Shown piece by piece: positions 31,337 through 42,473 of a DNA stretch of 64,000 nt (the stretch's first letter is position 1; every line of letters starts with the position of its first letter). The notes beneath the pieces are model-generated. The model did not search any database and had not been told where the DNA came from. It saw only the letters and a program-made list of their open reading frames with translations. The position numbers and the translations under genes were made by a program. This DNA comes from Leifsonia poae. Lineage in GTDB: Bacteria > Actinomycetota > Actinomycetes > Actinomycetales > Microbacteriaceae. The DNA lies in NCBI RefSeq assembly GCF_027921845.1, contig NZ_BSEN01000015.1:444636-508635 (forward strand). Reading direction: 5' to 3'.

Positions 31337-33031
31337 TCAGCGCCCGAACGCGGCGAGGAGCTGGTCGCGCACCTTGCGCCGGATGACCTTGCCGACGATC
31401 GAACGCGGCAGCTCGTCGACCTGCACGACGTGCTTCGGCACCTTGTAGGGCGTGAGGGAGTCGCGTGCGAACGCGCGGATGGCGGCCTCGTCGAACGATG
31501 CCCCCGGCTCCATCACGACCGCCGCGACCACGTCCTCGCCGCCGCGCGGGCTCGGCAGGCCGACGACCGCGACGTCGGAGACGCCCTCGAACGCGCGCAG
31601 GGAGTCCTCGACCTCGCTCGGAGAGACGTTGAATCCGCCGGTGACGATGAGCTCTTTGATGCGGTCGACGATGCGCACGAATCCGTCCGCATCCATGGTG
31701 ACGATGTCGCCGGTGCGGAACCACCCGTCGTCGGTGAAGACCTTGGCCGTCTCGTCGGTCTTGCGCCAGTAGCCGGAGAACACCTGCGGCCCGCGGGCGA
31801 GCAGCTCGCCCTCCTCGCCGAAGGCACGATCGCTCGACGGATCCTCGGGATCGACCACCCGGAGCTCCGTGCTCGGCAGGGCGAGTCCCACCGTCGCTTC
31901 CCGGCGGGTTGATCCGACCGGATTGGCCATCAGCACCGGCGAGCACTCGGAGAGGCCGTAGCCCTCGACGAGATAGCCGCCGGTCTTGCTCTCCCAGAGC
32001 TTCACGATGCTCTGCGGGAGACTCATCGCACCCGAGATCGCGATCTCGATGCCCGAGAGCGACACCTTGCGCTTCTCGGCCGCTTCGACCAGGCGCTCGT
32101 AGATCGGAGGCACGGCCGGCAGGAAGGTCGCCGGGTGCTTCTTGATGACGTCGAGCACCATGTCGGGGTCGAACTTCGGGAACAGCACGAGGCGGGAGCC
32201 CATGCTCATCGCGAAGGTGAGGCAGAGGGTCAGACCGTACGCGTGGAAGAGCGGGAGCACGGCGTAGACGACGGAAGTGCCGCGTTCGATCGCCGGGACC
32301 CAGGCACGCGCCTGCGCGGCGTTGACCGCGAGGTTGAGATGGCTGAGCATCGCGCCCTTCGGCTGCCCGGTCGTGCCACTCGTGTACTGGATGAGCGCCA
32401 GATCGTCGCGCTCGGGACGCGGGTACGAGGCCTTCAGCTTCTTGGAGGCGAGAAGGGTCTCCCAGGTGACCGTTCCGGAGACCTTCGTGGTCAACTGCTC
32501 GCGCGCCGTGCGCGCGGCGCGCACCGGGAGCCGGAGGGCGATGCGCTTCGGGGCCGGCATCCCGCGCGTGATGTCGATGGAGACGACCGTCGTGACGCCC
32601 AGGTCGGCCGGCAGGTCCTGAACGGTCTTCGCGACCTTGTCCCACACGATCGCGACCTGCGCGCCGTGATCCTCGAACTGGTGCCGCAACTCTCGCGGCG
32701 TGTAGAGCGGGTTGTGCTCGATCACCACGGCGCCGAGGCGCAGGACAGCGTAGAACGCGACGACGTGCTGCGGGCAGTTCGGCAGCACCAGGGCGACGCG
32801 ATCGCCTTTGCGCACGCCCTTCTTGCGCAGTCCCTCCGCGACGCGTGCGATCTGGTCGCCGAGCTCCGCGTACGTGGTGGTCGCGCCGAAGAACTCCAGC
32901 GCGACGTGCTTGCCGTAGGTGGCGACCGAGTCGTCGATGAGGTGGGCCAGGGATCCGGCAGGAAGGTCGACCTCGGCGGGCACCCCCGGCGCGTAGCTCG
33001 ACACCCAGGGACGGTCTGTGTAAATGCTCAC
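31337..33031 (-). CDS. fadD: Long-chain fatty-acid-CoA ligase FadD
   Basis: 564 aa ANL-superfamily enzyme that activates fatty acids with ATP and CoA. Motifs: phosphate loop IQYTSGTTGQPKGAML, VEGYGLSECSPV, the hinge TGDIVTMDADGFVRIVDRIK and the C-terminal lysine in SIVGKVIRRKVRDQL. GTG start with TAGAGT 6 nt upstream, giving it a leaderless promoter within the short gap after the reductase gene. Substrate chain length cannot be read from the sequence. Confidence 0.93.
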   Translation of the reverse strand: MSIYTDRPWVSSYAPGVPAEVDLPAGSLAHLIDDSVATYGKHVALEFFGATTTYAELGDQIARVAEGLRKKGVRKGDRVALVLPNCPQHVVAFYAVLRLGAVVIEHNPLYTPRELRHQFEDHGAQVAIVWDKVAKTVQDLPADLGVTTVVSIDITRGMPAPKRIALRLPVRAARTAREQLTTKVSGTVTWETLLASKKLKASYPRPERDDLALIQYTSGTTGQPKGAMLSHLNLAVNAAQARAWVPAIERGTSVVYAVLPLFHAYGLTLCLTFAMSMGSRLVLFPKFDPDMVLDVIKKHPATFLPAVPPIYERLVEAAEKRKVSLSGIEIAISGAMSLPQSIVKLWESKTGGYLVEGYGLSECSPVLMANPVGSTRREATVGLALPSTELRVVDPEDPSSDRAFGEEGELLARGPQVFSGYWRKTDETAKVFTDDGWFRTGDIVTMDADGFVRIVDRIKELIVTGGFNVSPSEVEDSLRAFEGVSDVAVVGLPSPRGGEDVVAAVVMEPGASFDEAAIRAFARDSLTPYKVPKHVVQVDELPRSIVGKVIRRKVRDQLLAAFGR

Positions 33032-33037
33032 GGTGGA

Positions 33038-33043
33038 ACTCTA
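33038..33043 (-). promoter_or_regulatory. -10 box of leaderless fadD (TAGAGT)
   Basis: TAGAGT on the minus strand, 6 nt before GTG 33031; it overlaps the stop codon of the upstream reductase gene. Confidence 0.6.
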
Positions 33044-33706
33044 CGCGGGCGAGGTCAGCGCACGGATCGCCTCGACGACCGGTGTCTCGCCGCTGATGAC
33101 CTCCCACTGGTGGCCGATCGTCGCCGGCTCGTCGATGCACTCGGCGATGAGCAGAGCGACGTCCTGGCGGGGGATCCGGCCCTGCGCGACGCTGTCGCCG
33201 AGGGTGATCAGCCCGGTGCCCTCGTCGGACGTCAGACCGCCCGGCCGCAGGATCGTCCAGTCGAGTCCGGACTGCCGGAGCACCGCGTCCGCGTCCCGCT
33301 TGGCCTCCACGTAGGCTCGCCAGACCGGTTCTGTGTCCTCGGGGAGAGGGGCATCGACACCCCAGGCGGACACCTGCACGAAACGGCGGACCCCGGCGAG
33401 CACGGCCGCCTGCATCGACTTCACCGAGCCGCCGTAATCGACCGTCCGTTTGCGCTCGATGCTGGAGCCCGGGCCGGCGCCGGCCGAGAAGACGACAGCA
33501 TCGCAGCCGGCGAAAGCGGCGGCGAGCTGCTCGGCCGTCGCCGCCTCGATGTCGACGATCGCCCCCTCTCCGCCCAGGCGGTAGACGTCGTCCGCGTGCT
33601 CGTCGTTCCGCACGACGCCGACGAAGTCGTCCCCTCTGTCGTAGAGCACCCGCATGAGCTGCTGGGCGACTTTTCCGTGGGCACCGACGATTGCAACGCG
33701 AGTCAT
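33041..33706 (-). CDS. NAD(P)H-binding SDR-a5-like oxidoreductase
   Basis: 221 aa. N-terminal Rossmann loop VAIVGAHGKVAQQL (residues 4-17) and the closing pattern SGLDWTILRPGGLT are those of the NAD(P)-binding YwnB/BLVRB-like family, small atypical reductases that often sense or reduce flavins. ATG 33706 follows GGAAGC. It is upstream of fadD with a 9-bp gap on the same strand. Confidence 0.85.
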   Translation of the reverse strand: MTRVAIVGAHGKVAQQLMRVLYDRGDDFVGVVRNDEHADDVYRLGGEGAIVDIEAATAEQLAAAFAGCDAVVFSAGAGPGSSIERKRTVDYGGSVKSMQAAVLAGVRRFVQVSAWGVDAPLPEDTEPVWRAYVEAKRDADAVLRQSGLDWTILRPGGLTSDEGTGLITLGDSVAQGRIPRQDVALLIAECIDEPATIGHQWEVISGETPVVEAIRALTSPA

Positions 33707-33778
33707 GCTTCCATCATGGCCCTTGCGACACGGATGCGCCCACGGCGAACACCTCACGACGAATCGCCCGTTCTTTGT

Positions 33779-33784
33779 TAGCGT
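33779..33784 (+). promoter_or_regulatory. -10 box of the leaderless DUF6412 gene (TAGCGT)
   Basis: TAGCGT with 7 nt to ATG 33792. Confidence 0.6.
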
Positions 33785-33791
33785 CATCACC

Positions 33792-34097
33792 ATGATCGCC
33801 TTCCTCGAGCTGCTCGGACGCCTCGTCGCGTCGACGCTCGAGACCGCGCTCAGTGCGTCCAGCCCCGCGAGCCTCGTCGCTCTGGCGGGTATGGCCGGCG
33901 CCGTCGGACTCGTCGCGATCCTCGCGACCGCCGGCCTGCGTTCGCTCGTGGCCCTCGTCACCTCGTTGCAGGTGAGCGAGCGCCTGGCGCGGCCGGTCGA
34001 ACCGGCCGATCGCGCACGACTGCTCACGCAGTCCGATCCCGACGCCGACGGCCGCCCGCGCCCGCGAGCGCCCGGATACGCCCTGCAGACCGCGTAG
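33792..34097 (+). CDS. Small membrane protein, DUF6412-like
   Basis: 101 aa. One or two hydrophobic helices (about residues 20-55: SLVALAGMAGAVGLVAILATAG) follow a short amphipathic start, and the C-terminus is basic and Pro/Arg-rich (GRPRPRAPGYALQTA). This arrangement, directly upstream of a YidC-like insertase, matches small proteins called DUF6412 in actinobacteria. Function unknown; its fixed position suggests work with the insertase. Confidence 0.7.
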   Translation: MIAFLELLGRLVASTLETALSASSPASLVALAGMAGAVGLVAILATAGLRSLVALVTSLQVSERLARPVEPADRARLLTQSDPDADGRPRPRAPGYALQTA

Positions 34098-34169
34098 CGG
34101 GAGCGTCTGCTCCCCGCCGCACGCGGTCAGACGGAATCCATCTCTCCGTTCGACAGCAGGGACACACCC

Positions 34170-34946
34170 ATGGACATCTTCTCTTTCGGGCCGATCGCGG
34201 CCATTCTCGACGCGGCCTACGGCCTCGTCACCGGACTCTCGGCCGCGGTGCAGCCGCTGGCCGGCACGGCGAGCGGCCTGATCGCCGTCATCGTCCTCAC
34301 GATCCTCGTCCGCACGATCCTGCTCCCCGTCGGGGTGAGCCAGGTGCGGGCGGAGTACACGCGCCGGCGGCTCGCGCCTCAGCTCGCCGAGCTGCAGCGG
34401 AAGCACGGCAAGGATCGCGAGACCCTCGCACGCAAGACGATGGAGCTGTACCAGACCGAGAAGGCCTCGCCCTTCGCCGGCATGCTGCCGCTCCTCCTGC
34501 AGATCCCGGTGATCTCGCTCGTCTACGCCGTCTTCACGCATCCGATGATCGCCGGGCACGCGAACACGCTGCTCAGCGAGCATGCGTTCGGTGCTCCGCT
34601 CGGCACCAGTTTCGTGGGGCTCACCGGCGCCGGAGCAGGGGTCTGGCCCGCGATGCTCGTCTACCTCGTGACCCTGGCGCTCATCGCCGGAGTCACGACC
34701 GTGTCACGCCGGGTGCTCGCACTGCCGCAGGCGCCGGGGGCGCCGGAGCCGACGGGCATCGTGCGCGCCCTCTCCTTCCTCCCGTACATCACGGTGGTGT
34801 TCGCGGCGTTCGTCCCGCTCGCCGCCGCGGTGTACATCCTGACGTCGACGGCGTGGACGGTCGCCGAGCGCTTCATCCTGCGTCGTCTCCTCGACCCGGG
34901 ACGCAACGCGCCGACGGGGACGATCGAACCGTCGCCGTCGCACTGA
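34170..34946 (+). CDS. YidC/Oxa1-type membrane insertase paralogue
   Basis: 258 aa with five hydrophobic segments in the Oxa1 order. A cytosolic loop after the first core helix holds the hairpin LAPQLAELQRKHGKDRET, and the second helix region reads MLPLLLQIPVISLVYAVF. The positively charged groove residue is in VRTILLPVGVSQVR. It is shorter than main YidC proteins and lacks their long C-terminal extension; the housekeeping copy normally sits beside rnpA and rpmH, which are not here. It probably inserts a restricted set of membrane proteins. Preceded by AGGGACA and 72 bp after the DUF6412-like gene. Confidence 0.88.
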   Translation: MDIFSFGPIAAILDAAYGLVTGLSAAVQPLAGTASGLIAVIVLTILVRTILLPVGVSQVRAEYTRRRLAPQLAELQRKHGKDRETLARKTMELYQTEKASPFAGMLPLLLQIPVISLVYAVFTHPMIAGHANTLLSEHAFGAPLGTSFVGLTGAGAGVWPAMLVYLVTLALIAGVTTVSRRVLALPQAPGAPEPTGIVRALSFLPYITVVFAAFVPLAAAVYILTSTAWTVAERFILRRLLDPGRNAPTGTIEPSPSH

Positions 34947-35023
34947 ACGGCGACGCTTCGCGCCGTCGAGGGCGCTCGGCCAGGGAATCCGGATCGACGC
35001 CCTCGTGATGCGATGCTTGAGCG

Positions 35024-35317
35024 ATGAAGAAGCGTAGCGACGCCGCGGCGTCCGATCCCGGGTTCGGCATCGGCGTCCAGGTGCATGTGATCGAGCCGGC
35101 GGTGGCCGGAGGCGATGACTGGGTCGGCGAGCCCACCGGGGTGATCGTGGCGCCGGGCGCCGCGAGCCTGCGTTCGGTCAATCTGCCCGCCGGCTCGACC
35201 ACGAACTGGATGGTCGCCTTCGACGAGCCGCAGTTCCGCCGCGACGGCCGCGGCCCCTTCGAGCGGGCGTCGATCGAGCAAGCTCTGCTCGTGGCTGCCG
35301 ACCCGATCGAGGGCTGA
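35024..35317 (+). CDS. Hypothetical protein, 97 aa
   Basis: 97 aa of unknown function. No membrane segment or cysteine; the middle is beta-rich (GIGVQVHVIEPAVAGGDDW, then GVIVAPGAASLRSV) with WMVAFDEPQFRRDG near the end, suggesting a small beta-barrel like an SH3-type or carbohydrate-handling fold. A GATGCT box lies 6 nt before the ATG, a weaker form of the leaderless motif. Its stop is 2 bp before the DUF1697 gene, so the two are co-transcribed. Confidence 0.7.
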   Translation: MKKRSDAAASDPGFGIGVQVHVIEPAVAGGDDWVGEPTGVIVAPGAASLRSVNLPAGSTTNWMVAFDEPQFRRDGRGPFERASIEQALLVAADPIEG

Positions 35318-35319
35318 GG

Positions 35320-35856
35320 ATGCACGGCGTCGGGCTGGTGCGCGGGATCAACGTCGGCCCGACCACTCGCGTCGCGAAGCAGCAGCTCGTCGACGCTTTC
35401 GAGGAGGCCGGCCTCGTCGACGTCAGAACGTTCCTCGCGAGCGGGAACATCGTGTTCGATGCGGATCGCGCGCCGGGGGAGAGCGAGCGCCGTGCGGTCG
35501 AGGCGGGCATCGAGGCGCGCTCCGGTGTGGCCGCACGGGTGCTGTTGATCACCGAACAGGAGTTCCGGCGGATCGCCGACGCCAACCCGCTGCTCGACGC
35601 CGGCGACGACTTCTCCAAACTCGTCGTGACCTTCGTGGGAGCCGATCTCCCCGATGGCGTGAAGGTCCCTCCCTCCGACGAGCTGGCGCCGGAGTTGGTG
35701 CGTCTCGGCACGCGTGCCGTCTACCAGTGGTGTCCGCTGGGGGTGTCGAAGTCGAAGCTGCCCGCATCCTTCTGGAAAAGCGTCGGCGAGGTGGCGACGG
35801 GCCGCAACTGGCGCACGGTTCTCAAGCTGCTCGAGGAGCTGGACACCCGAAACTGA
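35320..35856 (+). CDS. DUF1697 family protein
   Basis: 178 aa. The start VGLVRGINVGPTTRVAKQQL and the segment RTFLASGNIVFDAD are the family marks of DUF1697, a widespread fold of unknown function. ATG with GAGG directly upstream. Probably translated together with the preceding 97-aa protein. Confidence 0.9.
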   Translation: MHGVGLVRGINVGPTTRVAKQQLVDAFEEAGLVDVRTFLASGNIVFDADRAPGESERRAVEAGIEARSGVAARVLLITEQEFRRIADANPLLDAGDDFSKLVVTFVGADLPDGVKVPPSDELAPELVRLGTRAVYQWCPLGVSKSKLPASFWKSVGEVATGRNWRTVLKLLEELDTRN

Positions 35857-35891
35857 GAACTCTCCGCAAATAGTTCATTTATGCATTCTTG

Positions 35892-35925
35892 CAGTTGTGA
35901 AAAGTTACGCGCAGCGCAACAATTG
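35892..35925 (+). promoter_or_regulatory. Possible operator of the TetR/MFS pair
   Basis: An imperfect inverted repeat CAGTTGT / ACAATTG (one mismatch, 20-nt spacer) in an AT-rich stretch just before the TetR gene. TetR operators are usually tighter, so this is only suggestive. Confidence 0.3.
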
Positions 35926-35929
35926 AAAG

Positions 35930-38256
<2,327 letters not shown>

Positions 38257-38269
38257 CGCCTCGTGAACC

Positions 38270-38316
38270 GAGCGACCCGCCTCCGAACGGCTTCCGGAGG
38301 CGGGTCGCTCGCGTTT
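38270..38316 (+). terminator. Rho-independent terminator after the DHA2 exporter
   Basis: 16-bp perfect stem (38270-38285 with 38295-38310), 9-nt loop, then GCGTTTTG. Confidence 0.9.
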
Positions 38317-38356
38317 TGTCGGGCACCGGACCCTGGCGGCTGTCACCGGCGGCTCC

Positions 38357-38362
38357 TACAAT
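38357..38362 (+). promoter_or_regulatory. -10 box of the leaderless 38369 gene (TACAAT)
   Basis: TACAAT with 6 nt to ATG 38369. Confidence 0.65.
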
Positions 38363-38368
38363 GACCCC

Positions 38369-39073
38369 ATGTTCGTCGAAGGGACCCTTCGATGGCAGGT
38401 CACCGAGGACTGTCCGTGGGACCTGCTGATGGCGCTCGCCCTGCGAGACCTCGGACGCCTGTCTCCGATCGGCGATCCGTGCATTCCTGAGCTGTCTCCG
38501 GCCGTGGCGCCGGCCATGCGCGCGGCTACCGGCACCGTCCCCGTTCAGCGCGAGGGCGGCCGTCCCGCACGCGACCAAGCGGTCGGCCGGATGGACACCG
38601 GGCCGGTGCGTCCCGCCTCCGAGCCGGATCGCGTGACCGGCCCGGATGCGCTCCGTGAGCAGTGGCTTGCGTGGTTCGAGCTGACGGTCGATCGGGAGCG
38701 GCGGCCGATCGCCAGTCTGCTGCGGCCCCCGCACTTCGAGGCGTTCGATCGCGCGCTCGAGCTGCAGGATCTGGTGATGGCCAACTACCAGGCCGCGCTG
38801 GCCTGGACCCGCGAACGTCACGCCGAGTACGCGGCGACGAGCGTGGAGCAGCACGCCGCGCGCGCCGCCGACATCGTCGACGTGGTGCAGGAGCGCGAGC
38901 ACGTGCTGCGGCGCCAGGCGGGGTACTTCCGGCTCGATCTCTATGTGCTGCCGCTGGCGGAAGCCGGCGCGTGGATCGTCGGACCGCACACCGTCATCGT
39001 CTCCACGTCGCTGCGGGACGACTCCGCCGCCTTCCGCGCCTGGTTCACGCCGATGGTCGCCGCCCTCGTCTGA
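38369..39073 (+). CDS. Hypothetical protein, 234 aa
   Basis: 234 aa, not recognised. It is soluble, without signal or membrane segment. Residues about 40-95 are variable; the C-terminal half is strongly helical (EAFDRALELQDLVMANYQAA, then RHAEYAATSVEQHAARAADI) and ends in a beta section YFRLDLYVLPLAEAGAWIVG. The N-terminus has two cysteines (DCPW, GDPCIP). The gene has its own leaderless promoter and a terminator in front, so it is a single transcription unit, convergent with the aldo/keto reductase. Confidence 0.75.
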   Translation: MFVEGTLRWQVTEDCPWDLLMALALRDLGRLSPIGDPCIPELSPAVAPAMRAATGTVPVQREGGRPARDQAVGRMDTGPVRPASEPDRVTGPDALREQWLAWFELTVDRERRPIASLLRPPHFEAFDRALELQDLVMANYQAALAWTRERHAEYAATSVEQHAARAADIVDVVQEREHVLRRQAGYFRLDLYVLPLAEAGAWIVGPHTVIVSTSLRDDSAAFRAWFTPMVAALV

Positions 39074-39103
39074 GCCTGCCCGGCCCAGACGAGGTGCGGG
39101 CGA

Positions 39104-40108
39104 TCAGACCGGCCGACGCTCGGGCGAGACCGTCAGGGACGGGTCGGTCTGCGCGACATCGCCGACGGCCTCGTCGATGCGTCCGAGCACGTCCGACGAC
39201 AGCCGGACGCCGGCTGCGGCGGCGTTCGACGCGACCTGCTCCGGGCGGGAGGCGCCCACGATCGCGCCGGCCACGTTCGGGTTCTGCAGCACCCACGCGA
39301 CGGCGAGCTGCGCCATGGTGAGGCCGAGTTCGTCGGCGATCGGCTGCAGCTGCTGCACGGCCGTGAGCACGTCGTCGCGCATGAAGCTCTTGATGGCGTT
39401 CGCGCCGCCCTTCTCGTCGGCGGCGCGGCTCCCGGCCGGCGCCTCGGCGCCCGGCTTGTACTTGCCGGTCAGCACGCCCTGGGCCACCGGAGACCAGACG
39501 ATCTGCGAGATGCCCAGCTCGCCCGAGGTGGGTACGACCTCCTTCTCGATGACACGCCACAGCATCGAGTACTGCGGCTGGTTCGAGATGAGCTGGAAGC
39601 CGAGCTGCTTCGCGAGCGCGTGGCCGTTGCGCAGCTGCTCGGCGTCCCACTCGCTGACGCCGATGTACAGCGCCTTGCCGGCGCGCACGACGTCGGCGAA
39701 CGCCTGCATGGTCTCTTCGAGCGGTGTCTCGTGGTCGTAGCGGTGCGCCTGGTACAGGTCGACGTAGTCGGAGCCGAGTCGCTGGAGGGAACCGTCGATG
39801 GACTCCAGGATGTGCTTGCGCGAGAGCCCGACGTCGTTCGGGCCCTTGGGACCGGTCGGCCAGTAGACCTTGGTGAAGATCTCGAGCGAGGCGCGGCGCT
39901 CGCCCTTCAGGGCGTCGCCGAGCACCTTCTCCGCCGCGGTGTTCGCGTAGGCGTCCGCCGTGTCGAAGGTGGTGATTCCGGCGTCGAGAGCAGCCTGAAC
40001 GCACTGCGTCGCGATGTCGTTCTCCACCTGTGATGCGTGGGTCAGCCAGTTGCCGTAGATGATCTCCGAGATCTTGAATCCGCTGTTGCCGAGGTATCTG
40101 AATTCCAT
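39104..40108 (-). CDS. Aldo/keto reductase (AKR, potassium-channel beta-subunit-like group)
   Basis: 334 aa NADPH-dependent barrel. The tetrad is visible: Asp and Tyr in TFDTADAYANT, Lys in IFTKVYWP and His in DLYQAHRYD. The cofactor end GAIVGASRPEQVASN is typical. Reduces aldehydes or ketones; substrate unknown. TAGTTT 6 nt before the ATG marks a leaderless promoter. Convergent with the 234-aa gene, 30 bp apart. Confidence 0.93.
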   Translation of the reverse strand: MEFRYLGNSGFKISEIIYGNWLTHASQVENDIATQCVQAALDAGITTFDTADAYANTAAEKVLGDALKGERRASLEIFTKVYWPTGPKGPNDVGLSRKHILESIDGSLQRLGSDYVDLYQAHRYDHETPLEETMQAFADVVRAGKALYIGVSEWDAEQLRNGHALAKQLGFQLISNQPQYSMLWRVIEKEVVPTSGELGISQIVWSPVAQGVLTGKYKPGAEAPAGSRAADEKGGANAIKSFMRDDVLTAVQQLQPIADELGLTMAQLAVAWVLQNPNVAGAIVGASRPEQVASNAAAAGVRLSSDVLGRIDEAVGDVAQTDPSLTVSPERRPV

Positions 40109-40114
40109 GGTCCC

Positions 40115-40120
40115 AAACTA
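40115..40120 (-). promoter_or_regulatory. -10 box of the leaderless aldo/keto reductase gene (TAGTTT)
   Basis: TAGTTT on the minus strand, 6 nt before ATG 40108. Confidence 0.6.
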
Positions 40121-40169
40121 CGCCAGCGACGCCGGGCCGGATGTCGGCGGAGCGTGGCAAGCTGGGGGA

Positions 40170-41438
40170 GTGGGACGAGCGGACGGCAGCGACAGACGCG
40201 TGTCTGCGGCGACCGTCGACGACACGACGGCCACCATCCTGCATGTCGACATGGACGCCTTCTTCGCGGCGGTCGAACTGCTCGATCATCCGGAGGCGCG
40301 GGGCAAGCCGGCGATCGTCGGGCATCCCGGTCCACGTTCGGTCGTGACCAGTGCGACCTACGAGGCGCGCCGTTTCGGTGTGCGCTCGGCGATGCCGGTG
40401 GCCCAGGCGCTGAGGCTGTGCCCGCAGGCGATCATCCTTCCGCCGCACATGCATAAGTACCAGGAGTACGCGGCGAAGGTGATGCGCATCTTCTCCGAGG
40501 TGACGCCGATCGTGGAGCCGCTCAGCATCGACGAGGCGTTCCTCGACGTCGCGGGGGCTCGTCGACTCCTCGGGTCCCCTCGTCACATCGCGGAGCTCAT
40601 CCGGGCGCGCGTCTTCGAGGAGACGGGGCTGACCTGCTCGGTCGGCGCCGCCTCGACGAAGTTCATGGCGAAACTCGCGTCGGGGCGGGCGAAGCCCGAC
40701 GGGCTGCTGGTGATCCCGGTCGCCGAGACGCTCGACTACCTGCGGCCGCTCCCGGTCGGGGCGCTGTGGGGCGTCGGGGCGAGCACGCAGGAATCGCTCG
40801 CCCGGCTCGGACTGCGCACCGTCGCCGACCTGGCCGACACGCCGCTGCACGTGCTGCAGAAGGCCGTCGGCGACGCCTCCGGCCGCAAGCTGCATGAACT
40901 GGCCAACGGCCGGGACGCCCGCAGCGTGACGCCCGAGTCGCGCGAGAAGAGCGTCGGGCACGAGATGACCTTCGAGGTGGACGTCTCCGACCAGGATCGA
41001 CTGCGGCGCGAGCTCCTGCGCCTGTCGAACCAGGTCGGCGCACGCCTGCGCACGCACGGACTGGTCGGCCGCACCGTCGCTCTCAAGCTCCGCTTCTCGG
41101 ACTTCCGCACCGTGAGCCGGTCACGCACGCTGGGCGAGGCGACGAACGTCGGGCGCCGCATCTTCGAAGAGGTGTGGCAGGTGTACGAGGCGCTCGGGCT
41201 CGACCGCACGCCCATCCGCTTGATCGGGGTCCGCGTCGAGCAGCTCACGGAGAGCGGCGGCGACCGGCTCGCGCTGTGGGACCCCGACGAGGAGTGGCGG
41301 GAGACCGAACGCACTCTCGACGCGGTGAGCGCGCGATTCGGCAGGGGCGCGATCGGTCCGGCGTCGCTGGTCAAGCCCGGCAGGGACGCCGACGCGGCCG
41401 CCGAAGACGGGCGCAGTCCGCGCTGGCTCAGCGACTAG
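40170..41438 (+). CDS. dinB: DNA polymerase IV (Y family)
   Basis: 422 aa translesion polymerase. Catalytic carboxylates lie in HVDMDAFFAAVE (about residue 25) and SIDEAFLDVA (about residue 120); then thumb helices with GVGASTQESLARLGLRTVADL and the little-finger domain. No obvious C-terminal clamp-binding QLxLF motif was seen; the tail is LSD. GTG 40170 is the most likely start, with CAAGCT 6 nt upstream as a weak leaderless box; no LexA box (CGAAC-type) was noticed. Confidence 0.93.
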   Translation: MGRADGSDRRVSAATVDDTTATILHVDMDAFFAAVELLDHPEARGKPAIVGHPGPRSVVTSATYEARRFGVRSAMPVAQALRLCPQAIILPPHMHKYQEYAAKVMRIFSEVTPIVEPLSIDEAFLDVAGARRLLGSPRHIAELIRARVFEETGLTCSVGAASTKFMAKLASGRAKPDGLLVIPVAETLDYLRPLPVGALWGVGASTQESLARLGLRTVADLADTPLHVLQKAVGDASGRKLHELANGRDARSVTPESREKSVGHEMTFEVDVSDQDRLRRELLRLSNQVGARLRTHGLVGRTVALKLRFSDFRTVSRSRTLGEATNVGRRIFEEVWQVYEALGLDRTPIRLIGVRVEQLTESGGDRLALWDPDEEWRETERTLDAVSARFGRGAIGPASLVKPGRDADAAAEDGRSPRWLSD

Positions 41439-41450
41439 GGCGTGGGTCGG

Positions 41451-42368
41451 CTACCGCACGCCGATCAGGATGCCGCGGTGGTCGCTCCCGTTGGCGGAGA
41501 GCACCGAGCTCGAGACGGTCGTCAGGCCGCGCACAAGGGCGTGGTCGAGCCGCGCGACGGGGAACGACGACGGCCAGGTGAACCCGAGGCCGAGATCGCT
41601 GTCCGACGCCTCGGTCATCGTCGAGAGCAGGGGACGGAACTGGCGGTCGGTCGACGCGGTGTTGAAGTCGCCAATGACGAGCACACGGCTCGACCTGTCG
41701 GCGGTCAGCGTGTCGGCGAGCTGAGCGAGCATCGTGTCCCGCTGCTCGTACTGACCCGGGCGCACCGAAGCCAGGTGCACCGCGTAGACGCGGGTGGGCG
41801 TACCCGGAGTCGCCAGATCGACGCGGAGCGCGCGCGCCCAGCCCAGGCCGAGGTCGAGACGCGCCTGATCGGTGATCGGGTAGCGGCTCCACAGCCCGAC
41901 GGTGCCGACGATGTCGCTGTGCGGATAGGTCTTGTCCAGTTCCCGGGAGACCGCCTCGCGTGAGGTGGCGTCGAGTTCCTGCAGGGCGATGACGTCGGGC
42001 CCGCGTGACGCCAGGTCGTGCGCGATCGAAGCTGCCGCAACGTTGTCGGCGTGGATGTTCTCGCTGACGACGGTGATCCCCGCGGCACCCACCGGCATCG
42101 CTGGAAGCAGCGCCGTGCCGAAGTTGGCCGCCCAGACGGCGGCCGCGACGGCCACGCAGAGCGCCCCGAACAGTGACAGCCGCAGCAGCGCCGCGAGGCC
42201 GAGCAGCAGGATGGCCACGCCGACCCACGGGAGGAACGTCTCGATGAGCGAGGCGGAGCCTGCCAGGTTGGGGAGCAGGCCGTGCCAGAGGAGCAGCGCC
42301 GCGGCGGCGAGTGCGAGGATCCCGACGACGACGCCACGGGGGCCTCGGCTGGAACGGATCATCGACAC
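41451..42368 (-). CDS. Membrane-anchored endonuclease/exonuclease/phosphatase (EEP) family protein
   Basis: 305 aa. Three N-terminal membrane helices (about residues 11-100) precede an EEP domain: TVVSENIHADN, VIALQELDA with the metal-binding Glu, VYAVHLASVRPG, LVIGDFNTA and the final GSDHRGILIGV with the catalytic Asp-His. Likely acts outside the membrane on a phosphodiester such as lipid or nucleic acid. The start is uncertain: AATAAT at 42376-42381 leaves 7 nt to GTG 42368, while GTG 42374 and ATG 42362 are alternatives. Confidence 0.88.
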   Translation of the reverse strand: MSMIRSSRGPRGVVVGILALAAAALLLWHGLLPNLAGSASLIETFLPWVGVAILLLGLAALLRLSLFGALCVAVAAAVWAANFGTALLPAMPVGAAGITVVSENIHADNVAAASIAHDLASRGPDVIALQELDATSREAVSRELDKTYPHSDIVGTVGLWSRYPITDQARLDLGLGWARALRVDLATPGTPTRVYAVHLASVRPGQYEQRDTMLAQLADTLTADRSSRVLVIGDFNTASTDRQFRPLLSTMTEASDSDLGLGFTWPSSFPVARLDHALVRGLTTVSSSVLSANGSDHRGILIGVR

Positions 42369-42460
42369 TCGCACGATTATTCAGGGTCAACTCCTGAGAA
42401 GCCGCCGCAAACGCTGGACGCAGGCCGGGAGATGGCCTGGTCAGCCTGGGAGGCGGAGGG

Positions 42461-42466
42461 TAGCGT
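42461..42466 (+). promoter_or_regulatory. -10 box of the leaderless GerW-like gene (TAGCGT)
   Basis: TAGCGT with 7 nt to ATG 42474. Confidence 0.6.
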
Positions 42467-42473
42467 TGCCCGC

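Noticed and set aside
40141-40170. SOS box controlling dinB
   Set aside because: No GAAC-N4-GTTC type palindrome was found upstream.
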